Assembly: GCA_032690845.1 (NCBI GenBank)
Contig: CM064427.1
Coordinates: forward strand, 13,341,501-13,405,500
DNA: 64,000 bases
Reading direction: 5' to 3'
Source of the DNA: Eleusine coracana subsp. coracana
Taxonomy: Eukaryota > Streptophyta > Magnoliopsida > Poales > Poaceae
Part shown: in pieces, positions 43,696 to 56,600 of the stretch
Position numbering within the stretch: position 1 is the first letter of the stretch
Layout: the number at the start of each line of letters is the position of its first letter
Notes under the pieces: generated by a model
Told to the model about the DNA's origin: nothing
The model's input: the letters and a program-made list of their open reading frames with translations, nothing else
Database searches by the model: none
Made by a program: the position numbers and the translations under genes

Positions 43696-44225
43696 CTATA
43701 TTTTACAAAACCAACAGTTAGAATAATCCTTTAGAAGTTTGAGAGTTACTCAGAACCAGTGCTACATGGTGGCACCAAACCAACTGGTGGCAGCTACCGC
43801 AATAGTCACCTACAGATTTGGACATATAGACTCTACTTTTACACTTCCAGTGGTCAGGGGTTGAAGATTTCAAATTTATGGAGGCAAAAGACAAACCACT
43901 GAGGTTGGGAGGCCAGAAATAAACTGGATTCCCAGCCACATCCTGAATAAGATACGTTCCAGTTCCTGCTGCCAAATGGTTACTGAAGCACTAGTCAGTG
44001 AGGTGCAGTTACACCTCTAAACTGAGATAAGCATGCATGGTGGAGAAACAATAAAGATGAAAAAGTTAAGCCAAACTTGTATGGGCATCAGAAAGTATGT
44101 ACATCCATTTTCTGTCACGCAAGTCTAATTACCTCTGCGACTTCCTCAGACGATGGCCATATGTCCTTCAGAAACAATTGGTCTATTGCTCTTTCCAGTT
44201 GCAATAGGGCCTTCTTTGAAATTAG

Positions 44226-47200
44226 TGTAACAGAATCGTCTTACCACGGAGACGATTCCATTTCAGGATCTTTCTCTGGTGGTGACACGCGCTGTGATGT
44301 TTAATAGTATAATACACTACAGAATAATATAGTTGCAACAAGAACATAGATAGAGTATAAAGTTTTACATAAATCCGAATTTAAGTTACAAATCAGTGTT
44401 CAAAAGTGCAGAAGCGGAATAGTTAGATAATAGAGAAAATAGTTCAACGAACAACCTTAAGATACAATCGCCCTCTCACGACGTACAACAAGCAAATCCG
44501 GTCTTGATAAGTGACATGCACACGACACTGTACCGGCAAGCAAGAAGGTACACCTCCTATGGACTATAAGGTTTCCGCCCGATGTTCCAAAAGTCGGGAA
44601 ATTCGCCACCCTGATCATCTGAAAACCACAAAGAGCTACGCCATGAGCAACTAATACTCAACAAGACTGACCCATCAAAATGGTCATCTACAGCCAACTC
44701 CTAGACATGCACAGGCTAAGGGTAGGATTTATGTTACCAAAAAGCGAGCCTAAAAGTGGATCCTTATTTTTTAATTTTTAGCAGCAAGTTAAGTTGACAC
44801 GCAAAATAATAAATTTAGTTTACACTATAACTACAACAATCATGGTTGCAATACAATTAATAATAGTTCCATACAACAATATCGAACTTAATCATCATAT
44901 TAATGGCTTCCAACAACGTTCCGGAGCAACGAACAAGTGGTACTTATTATTATGAGAGGCAACAACTCGAATCGATTTATATCCTGCAGGAGAAACCTGC
45001 TTACACCATCCATACGCGCTTCATGGAAGCCGCATGGAGCAACCTTTCGCTGCGGTACCGCAAGGTCTTCCGGGTCCAGACTCCCCCGAGAAGGGTCTCC
45101 CAACGCGATGCGTCCCGTACCGCCATCCGTGGGTAGATTGCTCCCTCCTCTTAGCCCTAGTTCCACCAATAAAGGGAGAAGACTATCTTCCGACCAGGCG
45201 GTAGTCGTAGCTATATCAGTTTACTGGATCCATAACTCCAACATGCAAACAGTACGTCAAACTTGATCCCATGGGTCGAACACGAGACGTAGCCTTAGGT
45301 GACTCAAACAGAGCTACCTCCTTGAAGACAAGTTGTCCTTTCCTTTCCACCTAGTTGCCCGTCCGGTCTTTATTGTTATCCCATCCAAACTTTCCTTCAG
45401 CCGATATCATTCCTCAGTGATAATGTTTCCTGGTCTACGAGTGGTCTTCATACTATTTGACAAATAGTCGTCCTAGATTAACCAGAGTGACTACCGTCCT
45501 GAGGCTATTATCGGGTAAAGGGGACATACTGCAATATTAGGTTTTCAAACAACTCCCATAAACTTAATGCACAGACAAGCCTACATTCCTAACTAGTGAT
45601 AAAGTAAAAAAGGTAAAACTTGGTGGGATGCACCGGGGCTTGCCTGGGACCTGCTCTTGACTTAGTGGATCATTTCTTTCACCTTCTGACTCCTGCGCGG
45701 TCTCGACCTCCATGTTCTTCAGCTCGTGGTCTACATGATGCAAATGATGATGACGTGCATTAAAAATGATTCATGAAAATTTCTTAACAAAAATTTAATG
45801 TGTTGTTATGATGTATAAAATAGAAGGTTTAGTTTGTATATTAGTGATAACTTATTTGCTTTATTTACTTTATTTTTATTAACTATTGTGTATTCAAATA
45901 AAGTACATATGTGTTGATTCGAATAATGCAAGTGTATATGAAACATGTCCATCGAATAAGTGTAGCTAATTAATATTCCATTGCTCAGGGGGTGTTGCTA
46001 GAATATAATTCATGCATGTGAGATTAGAGCTAAGTGAATGACTATATAATTAAGTGTAATATTAAACCTAAGAGATAAGAATAATTCATTTATCATGGTT
46101 CTGGAGGTCACAATCACATGGTGATTTACTGCCAATAGAACATACCACGTGTGATTTTTGTGACAAGTTTCATGGACATGCAATGAGGTAAGTATATGTG
46201 AACAATGCTTATAGCTTCACGATATGGTTAATTGAAATATTAAATATACAAGACAATTAATTAATTTAACTTGATTCTGTAAGTCTTATACCTATGAGCT
46301 ATTTACTGTAGGTAGGGCATATTAGTAGTGATTTTTGGGCGAAGTGATGTGGACATGCATGAGACCAAATATTGTATATAAATTAATTTGTATAAAACCT
46401 AAATAAGTCCTACAGGCCAAACTAACGAGAACAAGAATATGGGGTTCTGCATGCTGGTCAGAAATGGTATAAGGAACATACATGTCATGTTTCATGAATT
46501 TATCATATTTGTACACTTACTTACGAATTTATTGTAGTTTGCTTGTTTATTTTAGATATGATCAAAATATAGAGAACTATCATATATCACTTTGCAGGAT
46601 GATTAGACATAAATAAATATAGGTGGGTACCAAATTTTAAGAATCTAGCAGCCTCATAAATTTATATATGAATTTATTAGTGATTTACCTATTTATTTTA
46701 GTTCTGATAAAATATTAACATGTAAAGGGGTTTAGCATTTTTCTATAATACATGGTCAGAGGAGCTCCTAGAATTTTAGTTTGCATCGAAAACCCTACTA
46801 TTAAATTATTTATGTATTTTATAAACCAACAGGGGCTTTCTGGCATTTATTTAAACGCAAAATGTGGAAAATAGGCAGGGACCAATCAGATCCGGGACAC
46901 ATCGATGGCCACAGCGTGAGAGAAGCGGGATCCCATGCCGTCACACCAGATCCGGGCTCTGCGGCCAGGCCTGGGGCCGGAGCCAGGCGCGCGCTGGCGC
47001 TCGCACGCCGGCGAGGCCACGGCGGCCGGAGCAGACCAAGGGCGGGTCGCCAACATGGCGGGGAGTGAACGGCGGTCCTGGGCCAACGCATGACGAGTGG
47101 AATGAGGGGAGGACTTGACTCACCGGGCAGTTCGGCGACAAGGGCAGGCGACAGTGGCGGACAGCGGCGGCTGTGGCGTCGGCGTCCCGGCGAGGCGCCG

Positions 47201-48159
47201 CACCAAATGAGGCCGAGTTAGGTCAAGGAGATGCGTGGAATGGAGGCATGCTCGCATGGATGAGTAATCAGAGAGAGGCTCACCGTAGTAGGAGAAATCA
47301 GTGAGGTAGCGGCGGTCGGAGGCGGAGGCGAAGGGTCCAAATCCCGGCAGCCCGGTGCGGGAAAAGCGGAGCGGCTTCGCGAGGAGGTTGAGGGGATCGA
47401 TGGGCAGCTGATAGGCAGCACGGCGAGGCTGGGTACGTGGAGCAGCGGCGGGGCGACGCAGAGGCCGAGCTGCGGCTCCAATGGCGAGTTGCGCGTGTCG
47501 AGCGGGGAAGAGAGGAAAAATGGGGAGGGGAGTGGGCGTCCGGACGAAAACCAGGGGCGGAGTCCCGGCTGCCAGGCTTCGGACCAGATGGGGGCAGGGA
47601 GGACTGGGCGCCGGCCACGCGGCGGACTGCCGCCCATGGCGGCCAATCTACGAAAAAGAAGACCGACCAGGCAGCTGACAAGTGGGACCACTCTGTTTTT
47701 CTTTTTCGTTAATTTTTCAAACTGCGCTTTCTTGTTAATTTCATATCTTTATTTCTAGGGCTCGTATGCAAAAAACCAATCATATGGGTGTGTCAAGCAC
47801 GAAGTGATCTACATTTTAAAAATACTAATGTTCGAAAGTTATCATTCGAATTTAAATAGGAATTTTTCAAATGTGACTGTTTTTGATCTTTTGGGCAATT
47901 ATTTGGGGCACTTAAACTTAGAATAAAAATCTGAGATAATGCTCAAAATTCTATTTCATCATTATCTACAATATATAGTTTTGGTGGAACTAGGTTGTGT
48001 TGGAAATATTTCACTTGTACATTTAACATTGTTCAAATTCGATCAAATTTCATGCAAATCACAGTTAAATAATTTCAAAATTTTTAGGTGGGCTCACTTA
48101 TGGTTACTTGTCACAGCTAGGATGGCTATGCTAGTTTTCTTGACACCCTGGGTGTCACA
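44226..48159 (-). mobile_element. Solo LTR of a Tekay-like gypsy family (3.9 kb) in aconitase exon C
   Basis: The minus strand runs TGTGACACCCAGGGTGTC to AAGACGATTCTGTTACA, with the perfect duplication ATTAG at 44221-44225 and 48160-48164. No internal sequence is present. Aconitase sequence resumes exactly on both sides (GTTGACACTAAT then TTCAAAGAAGG). Its middle third (about 44480-45760) is related to 55730-56880 in inverted orientation and more distantly to 50280-51320. GC-rich frames at 46819-47712 lie inside it and are not credited as genes. Confidence 0.9.
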
Positions 48160-48698
48160 ATTAGTGTCAACCTAATCAGAATATTCTTGTCATAAGTATA
48201 TGTTTGCATTAGATGAAAAATGATTTGCTCGTCTATTATCACATTTTTGAATGTGTCTGAAATAATTACGTATACAGGAACAGGATAACTAGTAAGGTTG
48301 TGCTGGATTGCTGTACCAAGAACTTGTAACTCGATAAAATTCCCTTCGATTATTTTTCATGCAACAATAGAAAAAATGGGACTAGAATGTTTCTACTTAC
48401 AGTGCCAGCAAGAGTGTAGGCAACAACAAGTGGAGGAGAAGCAAGATAGTTAGCTCGAGTCAATGGATGTATCCTTCCTTCAAAGTTACGGTTACCAGAA
48501 AGAACAGCGGCCACAATCAAATCTAACAAGAAGAGAATTGAAATGGTGTTTAGCTGTCATTATCATAGTTAGTGAGGGATGTGAAGAAATAAACTATGCA
48601 AAACATTACTACCATTTGCTGTGATTGCCTCTGCAACACTTGCATCAAGATCCCCAGAGTTGCCAATACAAATAGTGAAGCCATACCTGATTAAATCA

Positions 48699-49079
48699 AG
48701 AGCACTTTTACTATGCATATTACCTTCAGTAATTACTGTAGTAATGCAGTAATTACGGATGGTAATATAGTAATTACTAGTGGTAGAGCAGTAATTATTA
48801 CTAGCAGTAATTAGAAACAGTAATGATTTTACTGAGACATTATTGAAAAGATAAAATTGGTAAATTTGTAATTTATTTTATTAATTACACCTAAGTGTCT
48901 TTTTTGCTTTCTACTCTGATGAAGATGAATTTCGGATCGGCGGATGGGTTCAGTATTCTTAGAAATGACCTCTTTACCTCTGATGGCAATGGAGGTAAAT
49001 AAATGAGTAAATTATATTATTATACCTAAGCATTACCACAAGTAATTACTGGTGGTAATATGTATAGTAAAATTGCTCT
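48699..49079. mobile_element. MITE, 381 bp, in aconitase exon A
   Basis: The terminal inverted repeats are AGAGCACTTTTACTATGCAT and the reverse complement of AGAGCAATTTTACTATACAT, extending through TATTACC and AGTAATTACT. The flanking AAATCA is at 48693-48698 and 49080-49085. The interior is full of GTAATTACT and related words. The duplication length is unusual for the common MITE groups, so superfamily is left open. Confidence 0.8.
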
Positions 49080-49235
49080 AAATCAAATCCTAAGGCACTC
49101 AGGTACTTCAGCAAACCACTGAAAACTCATGCAATCATTGCACTCAAGATGTTAACAAGAGTTGACAAGGCCAATAAGGAATTGCATTTGTCGACGTTAC
49201 AGGACCTGTAAAAAAACGTACCTCCTGAGAAGATA

Positions 49236-49447
49236 TCTTTACTACTTAAAAATTCCAAATGCATTCTATCTCTCACCTGCGATCTTCGTCCAACCTATAA
49301 TCTTTCACCCCACCTGCGATCAATTGCCCCACTTACGAACCGTCATACCCCACCTCCTCTCCCCTACATCCCCCATCACTTGCAATCCGAAGTCGAGCTA
49401 ACCGCCGCCTCTTCCACATCCGTCGCCTTCCTCTCCCCCATCTGCCT
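49236..49447 (+). mobile_element. Second Helitron-like 5' terminus
   Basis: A|TCTTTACTACTTAAAAATTCC followed by 'gcattctatctctcacctgc', closely matching the sequence after 26554. It sits just upstream of aconitase exon A on the gene's 5' side. No convincing 3' end (hairpin plus CTRR) was found, so extent and identity are uncertain. Confidence 0.4.
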
Positions 49448-49915
49448 GTGACTGCTCCCAGCCAGTCCGCTGTGAACCGGCACCGTCCGCGTCCGCCGCT
49501 TTCCTCTCTCTTGGCCACCTCCACCGCCATGATGGATTTCTACTCTGATGACTCGTACCCCGACCTACAAGAGGACCTCGACGCGCTCCACCGCTCTTGC
49601 ATCCTCTCTGGCGCCGACCCCAACCCTGATGCCCCTCTGGCGCCGACCCCAACCCTGATGCCGCCGTTGCACAACTCTCCTCTGCCACCAGCACCTCCTC
49701 GTACCCCTGCTGTATGGACCTCACTGGCCCCTCCACCCCCCCCCCCCCCCGCTGTATCGTCCTCGGCGGCGGCGGCCATCCATGATTTCTTTGATGAAGA
49801 CGATGCCAACCAGACCCTCGTCTGCAGCATCCTCGAGATCGTCTGCCTCACCAGTCCCTCGTCGTCGCCCGACGCGTATCACAACCCCCTTGGACCGAAG
49901 TTCCCGAGGTACTGA
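49448..49915 (+). CDS. Hypothetical protein fragment, possibly captured first exon
   Basis: A 155-codon frame. A better start may be the ATG at 49529 (MDFYSDDSYPDLQEDLDA follows one Met later). It has a Pro-rich middle, where a C tract of 15 bases (49736-49750) encodes part of a polyproline run, and an acidic end with FFDEDDANQTLVCSILEIVC. A 29-bp direct repeat (from about 49605 and 49634) lies in the coding part; 29 is not a multiple of three, so the two copies are read in different frames. I do not recognise the family. Its place just inside a Helitron-like terminus suggests a captured gene fragment. Confidence 0.35.
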   Translation: MTAPSQSAVNRHRPRPPLSSLLATSTAMMDFYSDDSYPDLQEDLDALHRSCILSGADPNPDAPLAPTPTLMPPLHNSPLPPAPPRTPAVWTSLAPPPPPPPAVSSSAAAAIHDFFDEDDANQTLVCSILEIVCLTSPSSSPDAYHNPLGPKFPRY

Positions 49916-49920
49916 TTAAG

Positions 49921-52900
49921 TAGACACAAGATAATACAACAACAGACCAAGAGTATAATTTACATAGAAAAGAATATTATTTATTTTATATCAGAGTTTA
50001 AGTGCAATAAAAATATTACAAAGAGTTTTAAAACACACGAAAAACAACGTGATAAACGTCTAAAATATACAACTCGATGATACAAGCAAATGTGATGAAT
50101 CCAAGCCCATATGGATCTTCACCAAGCCAAACACACAAGAAGCGGCTAGTCAGTCTCCCAATGAGCAGACCAACCTTCTGGGATAGGCATGTCCCCGGGA
50201 AGGATACCCACGGGTAACTCAAATGCATCAATATTATTACCTGAAATAAATAAAAATAACAACATAGCAAATCCTGAGCTACTACGTTCAACAAGTCTTA
50301 CCCGACAAATATTAAGTCTAGACATGCACAGGCTCAGAGATGTGTAAAAATAAATTTAGTGACAATTGCAGGAGCTAAGCAATGGATTATTATCTATAGA
50401 ATCTATCAATTTATACTAGTTATAGAGCTATAAAGATATAACAAGCAATCTGAAATTTAATCAAGTACAATAGATAATAAATTGAGAATTACTAAAACAA
50501 CAACAAACTTCTTAGTTTGCATCAATTTAATTATTATTAGTGACTTTATTAAACTACATTGTGATGCAGTGAGCAAGCGATACTCATTACTGTGAGGGAC
50601 AACAATTGTAATCGTTTTCACCAACTGGGAAAACCCGAAATACACGACATATGCATCATTTAAGAACACTTATGACAATGTTTTGCAAAGACATCATACA
50701 AGCCAGTCCGAGTCCAAAGTCCTGAGTGGGCAGCCATTTCATACTACATCAGGAATCTGTCCACTCCTACTGGATCATATGACCAAGAATTTGGGTACCG
50801 TCCAGCATGCAAATGACAATGCTACATCAGTTTATTAATTCCCATATACTAGCATGTATTCGGTACGGTTTAAGACTTGCTCAGCAGGGCCGACAACAAA
50901 CGGGTCATAGATCAACATAGACGGGGCTACAACCTTACGAGACAAGTCTTTATAGGCACTTGACCTCGCCCTTTCACCTACAGGGCCCGCCCATGTCTCA
51001 AATTAATTAATTAGTCCTGATATCATTAACAACTTTTTTAATTGTCCCAAAGTACTAAAATATCGTTGATTTTAGAGCTAAGCATAACACTTATCTTATT
51101 GAACTACCTGTACCTGTATACCATGTGTAAATAATAATAGGATATTTCTAGGAAATGTAGGTGGGTTTTCATGCAATCCTAAACTTAATGCACAAACAAC
51201 CTATACCTATCTAGTGGTTTAATTGTCGAAAGTAAAACATATTAAATACAAGGGAATGCTCTGAGGCTTGCCTTGAGCTACTACCACTGGGTCAGTAGGG
51301 AGGTTAGAGTCTTCTGAAGCTGAAAACTCCGAGGAATCCTTCTGAATAATTTCCTCTGTCAAATCAATGTTTCCTATAGCAATATCGTTAATGTCAATAT
51401 AAGAGAATGCATAGGAAATGCAATAATATGTAATGCACATGATAAGCGAGTTACATTAAATAATATTTGTTCCTCAATATTGTTCTTGAAGCCTTATGCT
51501 TTAGAACATAAATTGAAAGTAGTAAAATTTCCTAAGAAGCATTTCTTATTGCATTAAACAGGATTATGTAAGTCTGAAATGCAATTAATTCATTTACTAT
51601 ACTAAAAATATGCTACTGGACATGTGTGACCTACTGATGATAAATTTATGTATGACCAGCAATTTTACAAATTTCACTAATATATCATGAGCAAACTATT
51701 AATAAAGCATTTAACAAGATTTCTGACTAAAGTAAATTTAGTAAAATATGGACAGAAGATAAATTCCTATAAGAATTCATGGTGATGCAGCATGTTAAGC
51801 ATGATTTTTGTGCACAAATTCAAATCCTAAAAGTTTACAGAAAATACTTTAATGCAATTCTAATCATTTCAAAGATAAAATCATATAGAGGTATATGTAC
51901 AGAAAATAGGGTTATAAAAATATGTTATGAATAAATCATGTAATGATAAGTCTAAGTTAATTTAATTTATTATTTTATCACATTTACAACTAAGCATATG
52001 AATTTATTAATGTTTATAATAATTAAATCTTACATCAAACATTTATATGTAAACCATGTGTAACAACGTACTCAGTGCATAGATCTTATTTCAGGGAATC
52101 CAAAAAAATTTATTTTGCTATTTTAGGAGCTATAAAACTCGAGATATTAATTTTACAAGTTTAATCAGTTTCCTGGAATTTCATTTTGAATTTCGGCTTA
52201 TTTACAGAATTGCCATTGATTCATTTGAATTGAACAGAACGCGCTCGTGGCGGGGCTGGCTTGCCGGAGCTACGGTGCATGGCGGCGCTCTTCGCCGGAG
52301 CAGGAGAGCAGGGTCAAGAAAGATGACCTACACGTAGCCCATGCCTTGGTGAACTTCACGAGGTCGACCCCTAAAAAGAGAGACTCACCGGAGCGGCTCG
52401 GTGGCGGGTGACGGCGGAACAGGGAAGAATGGTGACGATGGGAGCTCGACGTGGAGGTTTAGAGGACGAACGCGATGGTCGAAAAGCACCCTCTGACCTT
52501 GATGAAACTCGGCGTGATCTTCGATGGAGCGAGGAAAAGCCGAGCAAAGCTGTCATCGTGGAGTTCGACGATGGTCGACAGGGGAGACGGAGAAGAAACA
52601 TTACCAGAGGAATCAAGGGAGAGTTTGATCAAATCACTGGGCAAAAGGTTCACGAATACCTGAGAGCAAGAAGTGGAAGTTGCCGCTTACCAGAGATTGA
52701 GAATTACACGATTTCGTCAGAGAACTGCCGAGACGAGTTCATCGGAGAAGAGATGAAATTCTCCACAACCAGTAGAGGGATGGTTATTGGGTTTGCTTTG
52801 GTTGATTGCCTCAAAACGAACTCATCTTGTGTGTTGACTCGATTGATAAACGGCCGTGCGGTCAGTTGAAGCAAGTGGCAGAGGTGCGGCAATGGTGGCA

Positions 52901-53586
52901 ATGCAGACGAGGTGACGAGAGAGAGAGAGAGGCGAGCCGGGAGCGCGAAGACGCCGAAGAAATGACGGAGGGCCGAGAGAGAGGTCGGGGAGAAGCTGAG
53001 GCGGGCCTTTGGTCCTCTGGCGTCGACGGCAGAGCGGCGACACGCGGCTGCGCGCGTGTCCGCGCGCATGTCTATCGGGCACCAGCGAGAGAGGAGATGT
53101 GAGACTGATAGATGGGTCCACGATTATTTTCTATTTTTTGATTTATCTCGGGCACAAGTGTGGGTGCTCAAATAAATTAGTTGCTAGCTCCAAATTGGGC
53201 GGGAAAAATTTGTGCAGAAAGTTTGAAATGTGTATATCACAATATGATAGGTTTTAAACTTCAATTTGAAATGGTTTGAACTTGCCATTTATTTGAATAT
53301 GATTAAAATACATATTTCCATGAATTATTTAGGGTATTTCTTTTCTGAGCAAAATTCTAGAAAAGTTTCTAAAATTATTTTATGACATACAGTATCACAT
53401 ATAATTTTTATACCATATAGTTGTATAGCTAAATTTGAAGTTGCTACACAACCTAGCTATATTCTGGTTTGATTTCAAATTCATATAAATTTGAAATGTA
53501 GTCAAACTTTAATTAAACCTTCCTAAAGAAGAATTAGGTGCAATCATAGGATCAAAATAGTGTAGTGACACTGAGATGTCACAACA
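49921..53586 (-). repeat. Large gypsy LTR (3' LTR), left border approximate
   Basis: The minus-strand start is TGTTGTGACATCTCAGTGTC at 53586, directly preceded by a purine tract AAGGAGGGAG (53587-53596). That marks it as a 3' LTR rather than a solo one. The section 50280-51320 is a diverged relative of the solo LTR at 44226-48159 (same order: CCTAAACTTAATGCACA, CTAGTGG, GGCTTGCCTTGAGC-like blocks). No duplication pairs with the right flank and the matching internal region is missing. The left border could be near TGATTAAGTAGACAC at 49914. Confidence 0.55.
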
Positions 53587-53603
53587 CTCCCTCCTTAAGA
53601 AAA

Positions 53604-56600
53604 TGTGACACCCCGGCTGTCCAGAAACCAACAAGGAAAACCCTAGTCATAACGAGTAATCATAAGTGATCCAAAAAAAATCAAAATATTTGAACATCAT
53701 TTGAACCAAATTTGATCAAATCAACACCACTTGAACTATAAGTTCACATTTTCCAACATAACTTGAGCCCACCAATAATATTTGTTGTAGGTGATGATGA
53801 ACAATAATTTTTAAGAAAAATCTTTGATTTTTATTCCAAGCTTAAGTTGCCCAAATAAATGCCCTAGGTCTTAAAAATACCTTAACTTTGAAAAATTCTC
53901 ATTTAAATTTGAATCCAATCTATGGGGCAAGCATATTTTTGAAATTAAGATCATGTCGTGGTGAGAATGTACATATTTTTATTTTCCTCACTGGAGCTAT
54001 AGAAATAAAGTTATGAAATTATTAAGAGGAGGCAGTTTGAAAAAATCAACGAAAACGAAAAACCACGTGGATCCCACCTGTCAGCCGCTCAGCCGGTCTT
54101 CTTCCTCACCTATTGGCCGTCGTGGGCGGCAAAGCTGCGCACGACACCCGTACACTGCCAATGCTCCTACCTGGTCGGCTCCTAGGCTGCAAAACCGGAG
54201 TCCGGCGACCCCGGTTTCACCCCACTACGCTCCTCTCTCTCTTTGGTCCTCTCTTTCTCTCTCGGGCTCGCACAAGCCACCGCGCAAGCACCCGCCAAGA
54301 CTGCAACCTGCTGAAGCTCGTCGCCCGGCCACCTACCTCCTCCCCCGCCTCGGCTGAGCTCCGCGGCAGCTATGTCGACGACCCCTCCCCCTCCCTACGG
54401 AACTCGCTCCTCCCCAATCCCCGTCAATCGCCGCGAATTGGGTCATCTTTGCTGAGCCACCCCACCGCCATTTTCTCGATTCCCACGGCCATGGTCCCTC
54501 CCCGTTCGATTCCACTCACCGGCGACCTCACTTCTCCCTCCCGCATCCATCTGACTCGCCTCGGCTCGGGTGCTCGCAACGCTCGTTGTGAACGCCTGCT
54601 CTGCTCCGTCCACCATCCGCCTTCGCGCGTCGAGCTGCGCCCCTAGGCAGCCTCTCTGCTTCTCCATGAGCGTCGCGCCTCCGCCCAGTACCCCTTTCGC
54701 CTCCTTCGTCGACTGCATCCCACGCCGGTGATGCCTCCGGCCACTGTGCCGCGCCGCGCCGCTGCGCCGAGGCCGCGCCATGGCTCGCGCGTGGCCATGG
54801 CTGGCTGGGCCAATCGTGGTCACGGGCCACAACCCGCCTGGGCTGGATCTGGCCCAGGGGAGTTCTTCCCCGCTGCTCCTGGCTCGTGGGGCCATATGAA
54901 TGTGACCCGATGCCAGGAGTTTGGTCTGCGATTAAAAATAGGTAAAAAGAATTGTTTGCAACTTCATAAATCAATGCAGAGTGAATTCTCAGGTGTAAAA
55001 ATACAATTAAATACTGTTGGGATCCTCAAAATATTTACTATTTTAGTAGAACGCTAAATCACCATGCATGCTATTATTTTTACCAGAGGTAAAATAAAAA
55101 GGTAAACCACCAAATAATTCATAGATAAATATATGTAATCGATAAATTCATGGCACTTAACATAGACTCATGTTTTGCCATCCCTAATCACCCTGCGTAG
55201 GGACATATTTTACTTCTCAGTATATTTGTCACAATGAATTATTCAGTCTCTGTACTAATGTAGTTATTTAAAAATTATTGGCCCCATGCATGTCAATAAA
55301 AATTGATCCAAATATCACCCCTGGCATTATCTACACCCAGTAAATTGCCCATGTTCATATGACCTCTAAAACCATGTTAAAATAATAATTGTCTTATAGG
55401 CTTAATATCCCAACAACCGCTTAGTTGTGATTTAAACAAATTGACATATGTGTTCATTTCTTACTTAGCAAATCTCTCACACACTGAAAATGTTAATCAA
55501 GCTTGGTACACACCCCTGCTCATGCGCTTTGCACATTTGCGTTGAACACGACGGACACACACACCGTACCATTGTATGCTATAATCGAGTTAACTTTCTA
55601 AAGTCCATGAAAGAAATTCACCAACTAAACGTACCATATATCTCTGGACCAAACTGAACCGTTCACTTATACATCGCACCATCACATTAAATATTTGTTC
55701 AGAGATGTCATGAATCACCTCTTATGCATGTCATCATCATTTGCATCATACAGATTTCGAGGTGAACAACGTGGAGGTCAAGACCTTGCAGGAACCAGAA
55801 GGTGAAAGAAATGGTCCGCTAAGTCAAGAGCAGGCCCCATGCAAGCCCCGGTGCATCCCATCAAGTTTTAACCTTTTTACTTTATCACTAGTTAGGGATA
55901 TAGGCTTGTCTGTGCATTAAGTTTGTAGGAGTTGTTTGAAAACCTAGCATTGCAGTAGGTCCCCTTTTTCCTGATAATTAGTCTCAGGACGGTAGTTGCT
56001 CTGCTTAATTTAGGACAACTATTCATGAAGTGGCATAAAGACCACTCGTAGATAGAAAATATTATCACTGGGGAATAATATCGGATGAAGGAAAGTGTGG
56101 ATGGGATCACAATGAAGACCGGACAGGCAACTAGGTGGAAAGGGAAGGACCGCTTGTCTTTAAGGAGGTAGCCCCGTCTGAGTCACCTAAGGCTACGCCT
56201 CGTGTCCGGTCCTATGAGGTCAAGTTTGAACGTACTGTTTGCGTGCTGGAGATATGAGCTTAGTAAACCGACATAGTTACGACTACTGCTTGGTCGGAAG
56301 ATAGCCTTCTCCCTTCTTTGGTGGAACTGGAGCTGAGAGGAGGGAGCAATCCATCCACAGATGGCGGCACGGGGCGCATCATGTTGAGGGACCCTTCTCG
56401 GGGGAGTCTGGACCCGGAAGACCCTGCGGTACCATAAGCAAAATGTTGCTCCATGCGGCTTCCCGGAAGCGCGTATGGGTCGTGCAAGCAGGTTTCTCGC
56501 TACAGGATGTAAATCGATACGAGTCGCTGCCCCTCACAGTAACGAGTACCACTTGATCGCTGCTCCGAAACAGTGTCAGAAGCCATTAAGATGATGAGTG

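Larger units (their letters stand above)
36957..49118 (-). pseudogene. Aconitate hydratase pseudogene (C-terminal half), broken by three exonic insertions
   Basis: Aconitase isomerises citrate and isocitrate with a 4Fe-4S cluster. Exons on the minus strand, each with GT-AG borders: A 49118-48613 (SGLLKYLSALGFDLI, ICIGNSGDLDASVAEAI), split by a MITE; B 48522-48401 (IVAAVLSGNRNFEGRIHPLT, YLASPPLVVAYTLAGT); C 48171-44133, split by a solo LTR seven bases from its acceptor; D 43695-43222; E 43090-42992 (DGHDTIVLAGAEYGTGSSRD); F 42903-36957, split by a copia element. IGNSGDLD and SGNRNFEGR are conserved family blocks. Exon C is frameshifted before LFLKDIWPSSEE. Upstream exons and the last exon are not seen. 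The gene is dead regardless of the insertions. Confidence 0.92.

Noticed and set aside
43718..43975. Minus-strand ORF between aconitase exons C and D
   Set aside because: Lies in an intron bounded by a good donor (44132) and acceptor (43696); sequence is not aconitase-like.
46819..47712. ORFs up to 157 codons
   Set aside because: Inside the solo LTR 44226-48159, on both strands.
52408..53102. 153-codon ORF and opposing frames
   Set aside because: Inside the large LTR ending at 53586; compositionally biased, no recognised domain.
54013..55057. ORFs up to 177 codons on both strands
   Set aside because: Inside the truncated LTR beginning at 53604.
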